39,462 bases of DNA. Origin: Lentisphaerota bacterium. GTDB taxonomy: Bacteria; Verrucomicrobiota; Lentisphaeria; Victivallales; Victivallaceae. The stretch covers positions 1-39,462 of the forward strand of contig SUVY01000021.1 of assembly GCA_015061775.1 (NCBI GenBank), given 5' to 3'. This document shows, one piece after another, positions 23,610-32,418 of the stretch (the stretch's first letter is position 1; every line of letters starts with the position of its first letter). The notes beneath the pieces were generated by a model. That model was not told where the DNA came from. It did no database searches and worked only from the letters and a program-made list of their open reading frames with translations. The translations under genes were made by a program, and so were the position numbers.

Positions 23610-26600
23610 ATGAAAAAACAACTAATAGCGGCAGCTTTGTCTTTTTCCGCCATACTTTCTGCCGGAAGTATGGAAAAAGTACTCCATATCGACTTTGAAA
23701 ATCTCAAAGCCCAGAAGGATGCGACAGGCAAATATGCCATGCGCAGTTATGGAGACATCAAATCTGTAAAGGGTGTTTCTGGCAATGCCGGACTTTTCGA
23801 CGGTAAAAAAACTGCGATCCGCGGAAGTCACAAAAACAAATTGAGTTTCGATGAAAATACCAGTTTCACCATCGAGTATTTCATCAAACCCGAGCGCAAT
23901 CCGTCATCAAGCTGGACATATCCCGCTCTGATTAACAAAATAAGTTTTGGCGGACGTCCGAAAATCAATACTCCGTTCCTCTTTATTCCCAAGGGAGACA
24001 AGAAGCGCGTGGTCATCGGAGTCGGTACCGAGAGTTTCAATGACGACAAATGGCACCATGTCGCGATGACCCGCGATGCAGTTGCCAGGGAAGTCGCCTT
24101 CTACTGTGACGGAAAACAAATCGGAACAGCAAAAGAGACTCCGCACATGACCAAAGTGTTTGCGGCTCCTGAACCGTTCTATGTCGGAGCCAGAGGTTAT
24201 TTGGCTTATTACAAGGGCGCGATCGACGAATTTATCATCTGGAAGGGTGTCAAAAAAGGATTTGATACGGCGAAGATAGAGAAGCTCAACAAAGTTGAGC
24301 AGCCTCCTGTTGAAATCAGCAAAAACGTTGCCAACAGCTGGAAAGTTTTGAAGGAACATAAGATCAATCTTGTTCCTGCTCCCAAGACTATCAAAATCAC
24401 CGGAGCCTCCTTCGATTTCAAAGCTCCTGAGTGGAAGATCGACCGCAAAGAGACCTCAGACGCTCCCGGTTACGAGCACTTTGTCAAGCGTCTCGGAGTC
24501 TGCAATATCAAAGGAGAGTTTTCCGCCTCCGGTAAAAAACGCATAGTTGCCGGTTTCTACAAGGATGTGGCAAAAGAGCTCTCCTTCAAAGCCAAGCTCC
24601 AGCCCCGTCAGGGATATGTCCTCGAAGTTACTCCCGCTAAAATCGTCATCGCCGGTACCGATGCCGACGGTCTGCGTTACGGCTGGCTGACCCTCTCTGC
24701 TCTGCTCAACGAGAGCGGCAAAATGAATTGCGCTCAAATCACCGACTATCCCGATTATCTTGAGCGCGGAGGACATTATGCTCCCTATGTAAAGAAAATC
24801 GATGTCGCAAGTTACAAAAAATTGATCGACGAGATATTTCAGCTTCGTTTGAACCGTCTCTATTCGACCCAGATACTTCCGTTGAATGATCTTGATCCGA
24901 ATATAAAAGAGATCAACGATTACGCCTTTGACCGCGGAATCCTGTGCGGCTACGTCGGAGTTCCGAGTGTCGGAGATATTCCGGATTACCGCAAAAAAAT
25001 TCCGCGCGGACAGGATGCCCACACATACAGCTACCGCAGCGACGAGGGAATGTTTGGCTGGTATGGCCACGCCATATCCTGGAGCCGCGATGATCTTGCC
25101 GAAGCTCAGGCGAAAAAAGCCGCTGAGTTTGTGAAAAAATATGGCTTCCGGACATTGATGCTGCACCCAGTTGATGCAGGCGGAATCGACAATCCCTGCC
25201 GTTGGAATTCCCGCAGCAAAAAGTGCCGCGAAAAATGGGGAAATAACTTCTTTGCTGCCCACGAAAATCTGGTGAAAGTTTATTGTGACACCTTGAAAAA
25301 GCACGCTCCCGATGTTGAGGTTTACTACGTTGCATACCCCTATGCTCCTGCATTGATGGTGAAAAAAGAGTGGTCTGATCATATGCGCCGCCTCAACAAA
25401 CTTTGCGGTCTTGATGTGAAAATGCTCATCCGCGAGGGAGAAATCGCGCAAATGCAGCAGCTCGGAAAAGTTGCTCCCAACATCTTTACTGTGCTCTATC
25501 CCTTCATGTATGACTACTTGAATATGCATTGCAACGGAGCAAGATACTACGCAACATTTTATGTCAACGGCCTCAACTCCCGTGGCGGTTACGAGATTTG
25601 GGGACCGGCAGGACGCAGCTGCAATGCGTCTCGCATGACCTATACCGAGTATATGTGGAATCACAATGCTCCCGGAGCCGCAAACAAACCCGAAGGTCTT
25701 TACACCAACTTCGAGCTGATAACCGAGTCCTGTCCTGAGATCGAAAACGAGCTTCTTCCACGCGCCTGTGCTTATATGTACGGAGAGAAAGCCGGTGATG
25801 TGATGGCAAAAGTTTTTGCTGCGAAACTCTCCGAGCGTCATTCAGAGCATCCCTTCAAAGTTCTTCCCATCTCTGTCGATCAGGAAAAATACTTTGCAAA
25901 TCAGGTCGCCCTTACTGCCGATCTGCTCAAACAGATGGAAGGCATCAAAAAGTTTGTTAAACCCAATGCTCTTGATGCCTGGAGTCAGAAGTACAGCTAT
26001 GTCCGCAAGGTCAACGTCGGTTCTCAGGCACGTTTGTATTGCATCCGTGCCAACCGTCTGGCTGACGAGGGCAAAGTCGAAGAGGCAGAAGCCGAGGCTC
26101 AGAAAGGACTTGCTTTGCTCAAGAGCAGGAAGGCGCGCGGATACCGTGCCGTCAAACTTCTGCGCAACGAGCTCAATATTTCCGAAAAGCTCAAGAGCGG
26201 TTCAGTTAAACGCGCCTATGCCTCACAGGGCAAACACCGCAGCATCAACGTCGCATTTTATCAGTATGCCGGAACCGGCAAGGGCGGCGGAAGTGTGACT
26301 GTTCCTCTGATGAATTCATACAATAAGATGGGCGGAATCAAAACCAGCGCAGTCAGCGATCCCACCGAAGCCGCGTTGAAGGACGTCGATGTGTTCGTCT
26401 TCGCCGCAACCACCTACGTGGGAGATACCACCGGAGATTGGAGAAGCAATATCCGTAAAATGGTCGAAAAAGACGGTAAAGGCGTTATCTTTATGCATAA
26501 TGCCGTCGGACGCGAGAAGCTGACCAACCTCGGCAAATCTATATTCCCCGAGATCTGCGCCGGATTTGATAGCCGCGTGGCAAAGCACTCCGAACTTATC

Positions 26601-26879
26601 GTCGCAGATGATTCGATTTTCAAAGGCTTCCTGAAAAAAGGAGACAAATACGTCGAGAGTTACACCGACCACATGGCAGTCAAGCCCGGTAAAGATGGCA
26701 AAGTAATCCTGAAAGATGATACCGGCAAAGTCGTTGCTGTTATCGGCAAAGTCGGCAAAGGATACGTGGTCTATACCGGAGAGATCTTCGGTATCACCGA
26801 CAAAGACTTGCTCATCGAACCCGCTCTCCACAACTGGAAGATGCTCTATCACCTCATCCGTTATGCCTCCGGTGAGTGA
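23610..26879 (+). CDS. LamG / GH20-like / ThuA-like multidomain secreted protein
   Basis: A 1089-residue exported protein in three parts. After a signal peptide (residues 1-18) comes a LamG-type jelly-roll (about 45-230; GNAGLFDGKK, DDKWHHVAMTRD, YKGAIDEFIIWKG). From about 251 a GH20b-type N-terminal fold (LVPAPKTIKI, GYVLEVTPAKIVIAGTDADG, YGWLTLSALL, ITDYPDYLERGG) leads into a barrel of about 385-800 with LHPVDAGGIDNPCRW near 517-531; the GH20 HxGxDE motif is absent. Residues 876-1087 form a ThuA/class I glutamine-amidotransferase-like domain (DVFVFAATTYVGDT, GKGVIFMHNAVGR). The likely role is exo-hydrolysis of a hexosaminide or related sugar at the surface. It starts 20 bp after the CE7 gene and ends in a terminator. 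Confidence 0.75.
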   Translation: MKKQLIAAALSFSAILSAGSMEKVLHIDFENLKAQKDATGKYAMRSYGDIKSVKGVSGNAGLFDGKKTAIRGSHKNKLSFDENTSFTIEYFIKPERNPSSSWTYPALINKISFGGRPKINTPFLFIPKGDKKRVVIGVGTESFNDDKWHHVAMTRDAVAREVAFYCDGKQIGTAKETPHMTKVFAAPEPFYVGARGYLAYYKGAIDEFIIWKGVKKGFDTAKIEKLNKVEQPPVEISKNVANSWKVLKEHKINLVPAPKTIKITGASFDFKAPEWKIDRKETSDAPGYEHFVKRLGVCNIKGEFSASGKKRIVAGFYKDVAKELSFKAKLQPRQGYVLEVTPAKIVIAGTDADGLRYGWLTLSALLNESGKMNCAQITDYPDYLERGGHYAPYVKKIDVASYKKLIDEIFQLRLNRLYSTQILPLNDLDPNIKEINDYAFDRGILCGYVGVPSVGDIPDYRKKIPRGQDAHTYSYRSDEGMFGWYGHAISWSRDDLAEAQAKKAAEFVKKYGFRTLMLHPVDAGGIDNPCRWNSRSKKCREKWGNNFFAAHENLVKVYCDTLKKHAPDVEVYYVAYPYAPALMVKKEWSDHMRRLNKLCGLDVKMLIREGEIAQMQQLGKVAPNIFTVLYPFMYDYLNMHCNGARYYATFYVNGLNSRGGYEIWGPAGRSCNASRMTYTEYMWNHNAPGAANKPEGLYTNFELITESCPEIENELLPRACAYMYGEKAGDVMAKVFAAKLSERHSEHPFKVLPISVDQEKYFANQVALTADLLKQMEGIKKFVKPNALDAWSQKYSYVRKVNVGSQARLYCIRANRLADEGKVEEAEAEAQKGLALLKSRKARGYRAVKLLRNELNISEKLKSGSVKRAYASQGKHRSINVAFYQYAGTGKGGGSVTVPLMNSYNKMGGIKTSAVSDPTEAALKDVDVFVFAATTYVGDTTGDWRSNIRKMVEKDGKGVIFMHNAVGREKLTNLGKSIFPEICAGFDSRVAKHSELIVADDSIFKGFLKKGDKYVESYTDHMAVKPGKDGKVILKDDTGKVVAVIGKVGKGYVVYTGEIFGITDKDLLIEPALHNWKMLYHLIRYASGE

Positions 26880-26900
26880 AAAACACTGAACCATCAAAAA

Positions 26901-26937
26901 GTTACCGCAGCTCCTCAGCGTCTCCGGTAACTTTTTT
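26901..26937 (+). terminator. Rho-independent terminator after the LamG/GH20-like gene
   Basis: GTTACCG (26901-26907) pairs with CGGTAAC (26925-26931), followed by TTTTTT. It lies between this gene and the sialate esterase-like gene, so expression of the last gene is probably reduced or depends on read-through. Confidence 0.8.
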
Positions 26938-26957
26938 ATAATCAGAAAGGGATATAT

Positions 26958-28580
26958 ATGAAAAAAATAATCATGACGGCATGTTTGACAGTATTGGGAG
27001 CCGCGTGTTTTTCCGCTCCCTTTACTGTCAATAGAATATTTGCAAACAATATGGTGCTGCAGCGCGAGAAAGAAATTCCGGTGTGGGGAACTGCCGCTCC
27101 CGGAACAGAGATCACGGTCTCTTTCAAAGGAACAAAGCAGACTGTGAAAACTGGAGAAGATGGCAAATGGCTGGCAAAGCTTCCGGCACAGAAAGCCGAG
27201 AGCAAACCCCAGAATCTTATTGTCCGCTCAGGTAAAAACATGAAGGCCTTCAGCAACGTGCTGGTCGGAGAGGTGTGGATGTTTTTCGGACAGTCACATA
27301 TTGAGCTTTCTTATGGAGGCAAACTCCGCGAGCTCAACGGAGCTGACAAAAGAGTTATGGCTTCGGAAACACGGACAAATTTGATCGATACCATCAAAGG
27401 CTTTGTATCAAATGTTCCCGCGGATCCACAGCTGCGCTGCGGACGCATCTGGCTTACCGGAAAAGTGTACTGGTACCCCTGCGGCAAGCAGTTCATAAAG
27501 AACTTCGGAGTTGTTTCATACAATATGGGAAAAGCGTTGCGCAAGGAGCTCAATGTTCCAGTTGCCATACTCAATATTGCCCGCGGATGCTCTTCCATTG
27601 AGAGCTGGATTCCCGCAGAGTATTATGATCACCCGGTTTTAGCAGAAGAAAAGCAGTACCTGGATGAGTTTGTGAAGTTCTATAACGATAAAACAGCCAA
27701 AAAGCTGACCCAGGAACAGGAGGATGAATATTTTACCAAGTATTGCAAGACTCCGAAACGCAAAATGCGCGGAAACCTGAAGGGTGGAAAAGTAAGACCC
27801 GGAGCCCGTTCCTGGGTGTGGCAGCACATGCGCGCTGTAATGCCCACGGGGTGCGTATTGTCTGCAGCCCGTTACGCCAATCCGTTCCCGGTGCGCGGAA
27901 TGATCTGGTGGCAGGGAGGTACCAACTATTACGATCCAGACGGACACTATCTGCAGAAATTTCCGATCCTCATGGAAGCTTACCGCAAAAATTGGAATGA
28001 TCCGGATATGAACTTTGTCATGGTGCTGCAGGGACAGAGCAAAAATTATAAAGGCATTTACAGTAAATTCCGCCTTCAGCAGTTTGCTGCGGCAGAGACA
28101 TTGGATAAGCTGCTTTTGGTCAACAATGTGATGACTCCTCCGGCAGAGGCGAAAATGGTTCACCCCTACGGAGAAAAAGTTCAGGTCGGCAAAGAGACTG
28201 CCAAGCTCGTTCTGAAACACTTTTACGGACGCGCGGAAACGATGGGCAGCGGACCGTTGTTCGACACAGCTGTATTCAAGGACGGAAAGGCAACAGTAAC
28301 TTTCCGTTTCGGAAAGGGCTTGAAGACTTCAGACGGCAAAGCTCCTGTCGGATTTGAGCTCGCGGGAAAAGACAAGGTCTATCATCCGGCGCAGGCTGAG
28401 ATTTCCGGAGAAGGAGTCGTTCTGTCATCTGCAAAAGTTCCTGCTCCGGAATATGCCCGCTTCATGTGGGAAGACGTGGACAACGTCAGCAATCTCGTCA
28501 ATGCCGAAGCTCTGACCGCATTCCCGTTTGATACACAATATGAGTTTTTCCAGAAGAAAAACAAAATCAACGCCAAGTAA
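26958..28580 (+). CDS. Sialate O-acetylesterase-like (SASA/SGNH) secreted protein
   Basis: A 540-residue exported esterase of the sialate O-acetylesterase family, which removes acetyl groups from sialic or other acylated sugars. A signal peptide (residues 1-19) is followed by a beta domain (NRIFANNMVLQREKEIPVWG) and the SGNH domain with VGEVWMFFGQSHIELSY, KELNVPVAILNIARGCSSIESW, GMIWWQGGTNYY and VHPYGEKVQVGKE. The nucleophile serine (GQS) and histidine (HP) are present. The usual GQSN-M-E is GQSHIEL and the usual WYQGE-x-N is WWQGGTN, so two conserved positions differ. A ribosome-binding site AGAAAGGG precedes the ATG. Confidence 0.82.
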   Translation: MKKIIMTACLTVLGAACFSAPFTVNRIFANNMVLQREKEIPVWGTAAPGTEITVSFKGTKQTVKTGEDGKWLAKLPAQKAESKPQNLIVRSGKNMKAFSNVLVGEVWMFFGQSHIELSYGGKLRELNGADKRVMASETRTNLIDTIKGFVSNVPADPQLRCGRIWLTGKVYWYPCGKQFIKNFGVVSYNMGKALRKELNVPVAILNIARGCSSIESWIPAEYYDHPVLAEEKQYLDEFVKFYNDKTAKKLTQEQEDEYFTKYCKTPKRKMRGNLKGGKVRPGARSWVWQHMRAVMPTGCVLSAARYANPFPVRGMIWWQGGTNYYDPDGHYLQKFPILMEAYRKNWNDPDMNFVMVLQGQSKNYKGIYSKFRLQQFAAAETLDKLLLVNNVMTPPAEAKMVHPYGEKVQVGKETAKLVLKHFYGRAETMGSGPLFDTAVFKDGKATVTFRFGKGLKTSDGKAPVGFELAGKDKVYHPAQAEISGEGVVLSSAKVPAPEYARFMWEDVDNVSNLVNAEALTAFPFDTQYEFFQKKNKINAK

Positions 28581-28607
28581 TCAGACATCGTTTTACTGAG
28601 CAAAACA

Positions 28608-28651
28608 AACCGGTATGTCAACTGCTGTACGCAGAACATACCGGTTATTTT
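28608..28651. terminator. Terminator between convergent operons
   Basis: AACCGGTATGT (28608-28618) and ACATACCGGTT (28636-28646) form an 11-bp stem with a 17-nt loop, followed by ATTTTTAT on the plus strand and by TGTTTTG on the minus strand. It probably ends the sialate esterase transcript and may also serve the converging lipoprotein operon. 28652-28804 shows no other clear feature. Confidence 0.75.
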
Positions 28652-28804
28652 TATGTATAGAAAAATCAGGAAAGTGGCGCAAACTAAGGTGTGCAACATA
28701 CTCAGCTCCGACCAACGTGAGGCGCATAAGTACACCGCTTTTCTCGAAAAGAGATGTTTTTTCCCTTCCCCAAGAGTACTCTTTCCAAAGATCAGCGCGT
28801 TAGG

Positions 28805-29197
28805 TTATTTTTCGGGAACACCGATACCGAGCAGCAGAGTTTTTTTCTGTTTTAGATAGATCGCTGCCGGGTAGAGACCGCTGCTGTTTTTTTTGCCCAG
28901 CAGGAGGACTCCGTGGTGGGATTTTATGATGAGAGGGCTTTCCTTTTTTACTGCGGAAAAAAAGAAATCTCTTTTGAGTTCACGGCAGCCGTTGTTTTCA
29001 AGCATGATGCGCAGATTAACGAATTCTGCTTCGCTGATATTTTCTATTGTAAAAAGCTGATGATGTTTTGAAGCAACAGCTCTATCCCACAAACTGTCTG
29101 GCAGAGGAAATATTTTCTCTGCGTTGTTATACGGATCGCATCCTGCAAGCGTGAGTACTGCAGCCAATGCCGCAGCGAGCTTTGTCCATGCGGGCAT
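28805..29197 (-). CDS. Small lipoprotein of unknown function
   Basis: A 130-residue protein with a lipoprotein signal: hydrophobic ALAAVLTLAGC with the lipobox L-A-G-C, so the mature protein starts at about Cys19. The rest is a short mixed alpha/beta region with no motif that I know. It starts 2 bp after the stop of the helical-protein gene and is the last gene of the asd operon. It shows no sequence likeness to the 512-residue lipoprotein of the same operon. Confidence 0.75.
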   Translation of the reverse strand: MPAWTKLAAALAAVLTLAGCDPYNNAEKIFPLPDSLWDRAVASKHHQLFTIENISEAEFVNLRIMLENNGCRELKRDFFFSAVKKESPLIIKSHHGVLLLGKKNSSGLYPAAIYLKQKKTLLLGIGVPEK

Positions 29198-29199
29198 TA

Positions 29200-29730
29200 T
29201 TATTCCGAATCCTTGCGTGCACGACGGAGGCGTTTGATTTCATCTCTGGCGATTTTGGTGATCTCAATGACCAGCTCTTCGCGGTTTTCCTCAGGAACAG
29301 CAAGATAAGCACCCATCAGCTGATTTTCGCTTTCATTCAAGCTCTCAAAGGTGGAAGGTTTCCAATCGGCAGCAGCTTTGTTCGCCAAAATGGAAACAGC
29401 TTTTTTCTGTTTGCTTTCAGAGAGGACATTGAAGGCATCGAGCAGAACTTTCTGATCGCTCACCATTTCCACGAGTTCCGCATGACGGCGGTATCCCGGT
29501 CCGATGCGTTTGGGCGGAGGAACATCCTCCTGACCGGTCAGGTAGGGTTTTATGACCGGATATATCTTATCCCAGGTCTCAGCCTTTGCATCGTTTGCTG
29601 TGCGGTTGATGAAACGGCGCAGCAGTTCAAGACGGACTCCGGTGATGCGGGATATCTCGTCAAGAGAGAGAACGTTGGCGCAGAGTTTGAGTGCGTTGAT
29701 TTTATCTTCTTCTGTTTTGAGCTTTTTCAT
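29200..29730 (-). CDS. Cytoplasmic all-helical protein with HTH-like N-terminus
   Basis: A 176-residue protein without signal peptide that I do not recognise. Residues about 20-45 (VLSLDEISRITGVRLELLRRF) have the spacing of a helix-turn-helix. The rest is charged and predicted helical, ending in IARDEIKRLRRARK. The ATG overlaps the stop of the upstream lipoprotein by one base (TAATG), and the next gene follows after 2 bp, so the three are tightly coupled. It could be a regulator of the lipoprotein pair or a structural partner; neither is shown. Confidence 0.6.
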   Translation of the reverse strand: MKKLKTEEDKINALKLCANVLSLDEISRITGVRLELLRRFINRTANDAKAETWDKIYPVIKPYLTGQEDVPPPKRIGPGYRRHAELVEMVSDQKVLLDAFNVLSESKQKKAVSILANKAAADWKPSTFESLNESENQLMGAYLAVPEENREELVIEITKIARDEIKRLRRARKDSE

Positions 29731-31268
29731 TATTTGGACTCCTTATCGAGTAAATTATCGAGTTGTTCGGCGCGTTTGATGAGAGATAAAAACTCTTCTT
29801 CGCTGTATTGGCATACGGTGTGCAGAAAGCTTGCTATCCGTTTGACGCTCATTTGATTGGTAAGCACAAAGCTTCTTACTGAACCGTCATTGAGTACGGC
29901 GTGAAACACTCCATTGTGTGCATCAGGCATATCAATAAGTATTGGAAGTTTACCAGAGGAATCTCTTTCCCAGCTGCCGAAATAGACATAGTTGCGTTTT
30001 TTAGCCGGACAGGTCATTGTTTCAAGTTTGATATCAAGGGAATCTGCGAGCTGTTTCAATCCGTCACGGTGCAGTTTTTCGGGATAAGAGTTGTGCTTTT
30101 CCCTGTATTGCCCGAGAGCTTTGGCAAGAAGATTGATCTTTTGCAGACACTCTATTTTACTGCGGTCTATCTTGACGGCAGGTCGCTTTGAAACAGCCTG
30201 TGATCTTGTGTTGGCTTTGGGCGGCTCCGGAATGTCAATAAATTTTATGAAAAAATCCAGCATACGGAATACAGTTGTTTTGAAAATTCCGGAGTTCCAG
30301 TCATTGTTATCGATTCCATGACCGAAAAATCCGTAATCAGAGCGTTTTAAAGAAAATACGCAAGGAGTTTTTCCCTCATTGTCCCACGATAAAAATACCG
30401 CCGGATGATTGAAATTCCGGATCAGGTTTGCAAAGTGCGGGGTGTCTTTCAAGGTTTTTGCAGGGGATATGACCGAGTTTATGGTTTTGTAGTCAAAAGA
30501 TAAGATTATTCTGCCATCTTTGTGTGCTGCGAAGTAATTCAATCCCTCATTGTTGCCGATGTGTATGATTTCGTCATTGGGGTTGTCTGCAAACTCTTTG
30601 CAGCGGTTGAAGAGCCGATTTTCACTGTCAGGCAGGGACAGGGAGGCGGTTGTTTCACCGTTTTCGCGCGAATAGAGTGCAACGACTGCAATGCCGCTGT
30701 GACGACCGGCAAGGTTCTGAGGAGTGTCTCCCAGCAGGCGTCCAATGACGTAAAACGCCTTTTCTGCAAAAGGATGTTTTGAGTTTTTCGTTGAGTTGAC
30801 GATAGCAGTCCAGTCGAGGGCTCCAGCCCACGCGATGCGGCAGTTGTCAGGAAGTTTTGCTATTTCAGAAGCAAGATCACAGTTGTTTCCGAAAACGGAG
30901 ATACCGACCTGATTGCCATCAGCGGTTTTCACGGCAACACTGTTGATGAATTTGCCGTCCGGAGTAGCGGTCGAACTGGCTTTCAGGCACTCTATCCAGT
31001 TGATTCCGGAGTAGTTTGCGATGATTTTTGCAAACAGGATGTGCCTGATTTTTTTGACGGCTCCCGAATGGGGCGACACAGCTTCCGGAGCATTGTTGTC
31101 AATGAGTTCCTGACAATAGTTCTGCCATGCGGCGGATACGGATTGGGGACTGCATTGAACATAAAACGCGCCATCCCGGTCAACCGGAGCGTTTGAAAAA
31201 CTCTCCGGAACAGAACTGCATCCCGCGAGCAGCAGGACGGCAGCAATGACGGATATGGCGCGTTTCAC
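29730..31268 (-). CDS. Large lipoprotein with pseudopilin-like C-terminal domain
   Basis: A 512-residue lipoprotein with lipobox in SVIAAVLLLAGC. It begins with GTG, supported by GGAG about 10 nt upstream. Residues 20-360 form an unrecognised region of beta-rich character with DUF3352-like flavour (repeated strand pairs, no clear motif). The C-terminal 130 residues look like the globular part of DUF1559/type II pseudopilins: CLQKINLLAKALGQYREKH, SYPEKL, CPAKKRNYVYFG, PDAHNGVFHAVLNDGSVRSF. It lacks the prepilin N-terminus, so a pseudopilin-type head has been joined to a lipid-anchored body. It lies 24 bp after asd. Confidence 0.7.
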   Translation of the reverse strand: MKRAISVIAAVLLLAGCSSVPESFSNAPVDRDGAFYVQCSPQSVSAAWQNYCQELIDNNAPEAVSPHSGAVKKIRHILFAKIIANYSGINWIECLKASSTATPDGKFINSVAVKTADGNQVGISVFGNNCDLASEIAKLPDNCRIAWAGALDWTAIVNSTKNSKHPFAEKAFYVIGRLLGDTPQNLAGRHSGIAVVALYSRENGETTASLSLPDSENRLFNRCKEFADNPNDEIIHIGNNEGLNYFAAHKDGRIILSFDYKTINSVISPAKTLKDTPHFANLIRNFNHPAVFLSWDNEGKTPCVFSLKRSDYGFFGHGIDNNDWNSGIFKTTVFRMLDFFIKFIDIPEPPKANTRSQAVSKRPAVKIDRSKIECLQKINLLAKALGQYREKHNSYPEKLHRDGLKQLADSLDIKLETMTCPAKKRNYVYFGSWERDSSGKLPILIDMPDAHNGVFHAVLNDGSVRSFVLTNQMSVKRIASFLHTVCQYSEEEFLSLIKRAEQLDNLLDKESK

Positions 31269-31292
31269 TGCGGAAATCTCCTGATAACAGGG

Positions 31293-32297
31293 TCAGAGCA
31301 GTTCAGCGATCTGAACGGCGTTGAGAGCGGCACCTTTGAGCACCTGGTCTCCTGAAACGAAGATATCCAGTCCGCGGCGGTCGTTGCGGGAGATATCCTG
31401 ACGGATACGTCCGGCAAGGATGTTGTACTGCTCAGTGGCATCGACCGGCATCGGATAGAGTTTGTTGGCGGGATCGTCAACGACGGTGACTCCGGGGGCG
31501 GCTGCGAGGATGGCGCGTGCCTCTTCCGGAGTGATCTCCTCAGCGAACTCGAGGTTGAGAGACTCAGAGTGGGCTCTCAGCACCGGGACGCGGACGCAGG
31601 TGCAGCTGATCTGGATGGAGTCATCGTGCAGCATTTTGCGGGTCTCGTTGAGCATTTTGAGCTCCTCTTTGGTGTAGCCATTATCGAGGAAGCTGTCGAT
31701 GTGCGGAATGAGGTTGAAACCGATGCGGTGAGCAAAGGCTTTGGGCTCGATGGGCTCACCGTTGAGCAGCTGACGGGTCTGGATCTGGAGCTCCTCCATA
31801 CCTTTGGCTCCGGCGCCGCTGGTAGCCTGGTAGGTAGCTGCGACGAGGCGGCGGAGTTTTTTTGCGCGGTGCAGGGGAGCAACCGCGACCAGCATGATGA
31901 TAGTCGAGCAGTTGGGGTTTGCGATGACTCCGTTGTGCTTTTTGATATCCTCAGGGTTGACCTCGGGGATCACCAGCGGAACATCATCCTCCATGCGGAA
32001 TGCGCTGGAGTTGTCGATCATGACTGCGCCTGATTTGACCACATCGGCGCGGAACTGCTTGGAGATATCTCCGCCCGCGCTGAAGAGGGCGATATCAACG
32101 CCCTTGAAGGAGTTTGAAGTCATCTCTTCGATGACGATATCTTCTCCCTTGAACTTCAAGGTTTTTCCCGCTGAACGGGCAGACGCGAGCAGCTTGAGAT
32201 TTCCGACCGGGAAATTGCGTTTTTCAAGCGTTTTGATCATTTCGATACCGACGGCACCGGTGGCACCGGCAACGGCAACTGTGTAACTTTTTGACAT
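31293..32297 (-). CDS. asd: Aspartate-semialdehyde dehydrogenase
   Basis: A 334-residue enzyme that reduces aspartyl phosphate to aspartate semialdehyde with NADPH, for lysine, threonine, methionine and diaminopimelate synthesis. Motifs are VAGATGAVG (nucleotide binding), MIDNSSAFRM, the catalytic cysteine in ANPNCSTI, TYQATSGAGAKGMEEL, and the histidine region VPVLRAHSE. The length matches the family (about 330-340). It is first in a four-gene operon that continues into two lipoproteins and a helical protein. Its promoter overlaps that of ligA. Confidence 0.96.
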   Translation of the reverse strand: MSKSYTVAVAGATGAVGIEMIKTLEKRNFPVGNLKLLASARSAGKTLKFKGEDIVIEEMTSNSFKGVDIALFSAGGDISKQFRADVVKSGAVMIDNSSAFRMEDDVPLVIPEVNPEDIKKHNGVIANPNCSTIIMLVAVAPLHRAKKLRRLVAATYQATSGAGAKGMEELQIQTRQLLNGEPIEPKAFAHRIGFNLIPHIDSFLDNGYTKEELKMLNETRKMLHDDSIQISCTCVRVPVLRAHSESLNLEFAEEITPEEARAILAAAPGVTVVDDPANKLYPMPVDATEQYNILAGRIRQDISRNDRRGLDIFVSGDQVLKGAALNAVQIAELL

Positions 32298-32363
32298 ATT
32301 GTTTTACCTGTGATTTACTGTTTTTCCGCAAAAAGCGGGTGTTTTTCAAAAATGCAACATAAT

Positions 32364-32392
32364 AATATACACCTTACTCTTGAAAAATTCAA
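32364..32392 (-). promoter_or_regulatory. Promoter of asd
   Basis: On the minus strand TTGAAT (32392-32387), 17 bp, TATATT (32369-32364). Its -35 lies inside the spacer of the ligA promoter, so the two polymerase sites overlap. Confidence 0.65.
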
Positions 32393-32408
32393 CATGATAA
32401 GTTATATT
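32380..32408 (+). promoter_or_regulatory. Promoter of ligA
   Basis: TTGAAA (32380-32385), 17 bp, TATATT (32403-32408). The expected start near 32415 leaves only about 4 nt before the ATG at 32419, which would make the ligA mRNA almost leaderless. Confidence 0.7.
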
Positions 32409-32418
32409 CAATAGCATT

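Noticed and set aside
24456-25841. 461-codon open frame on the minus strand inside the LamG/GH20-like gene
   Set aside because: It is antisense to a protein with recognisable domains and continuous signal peptide to C-terminus; the opposite frame shows no motif, ribosome-binding site or promoter.
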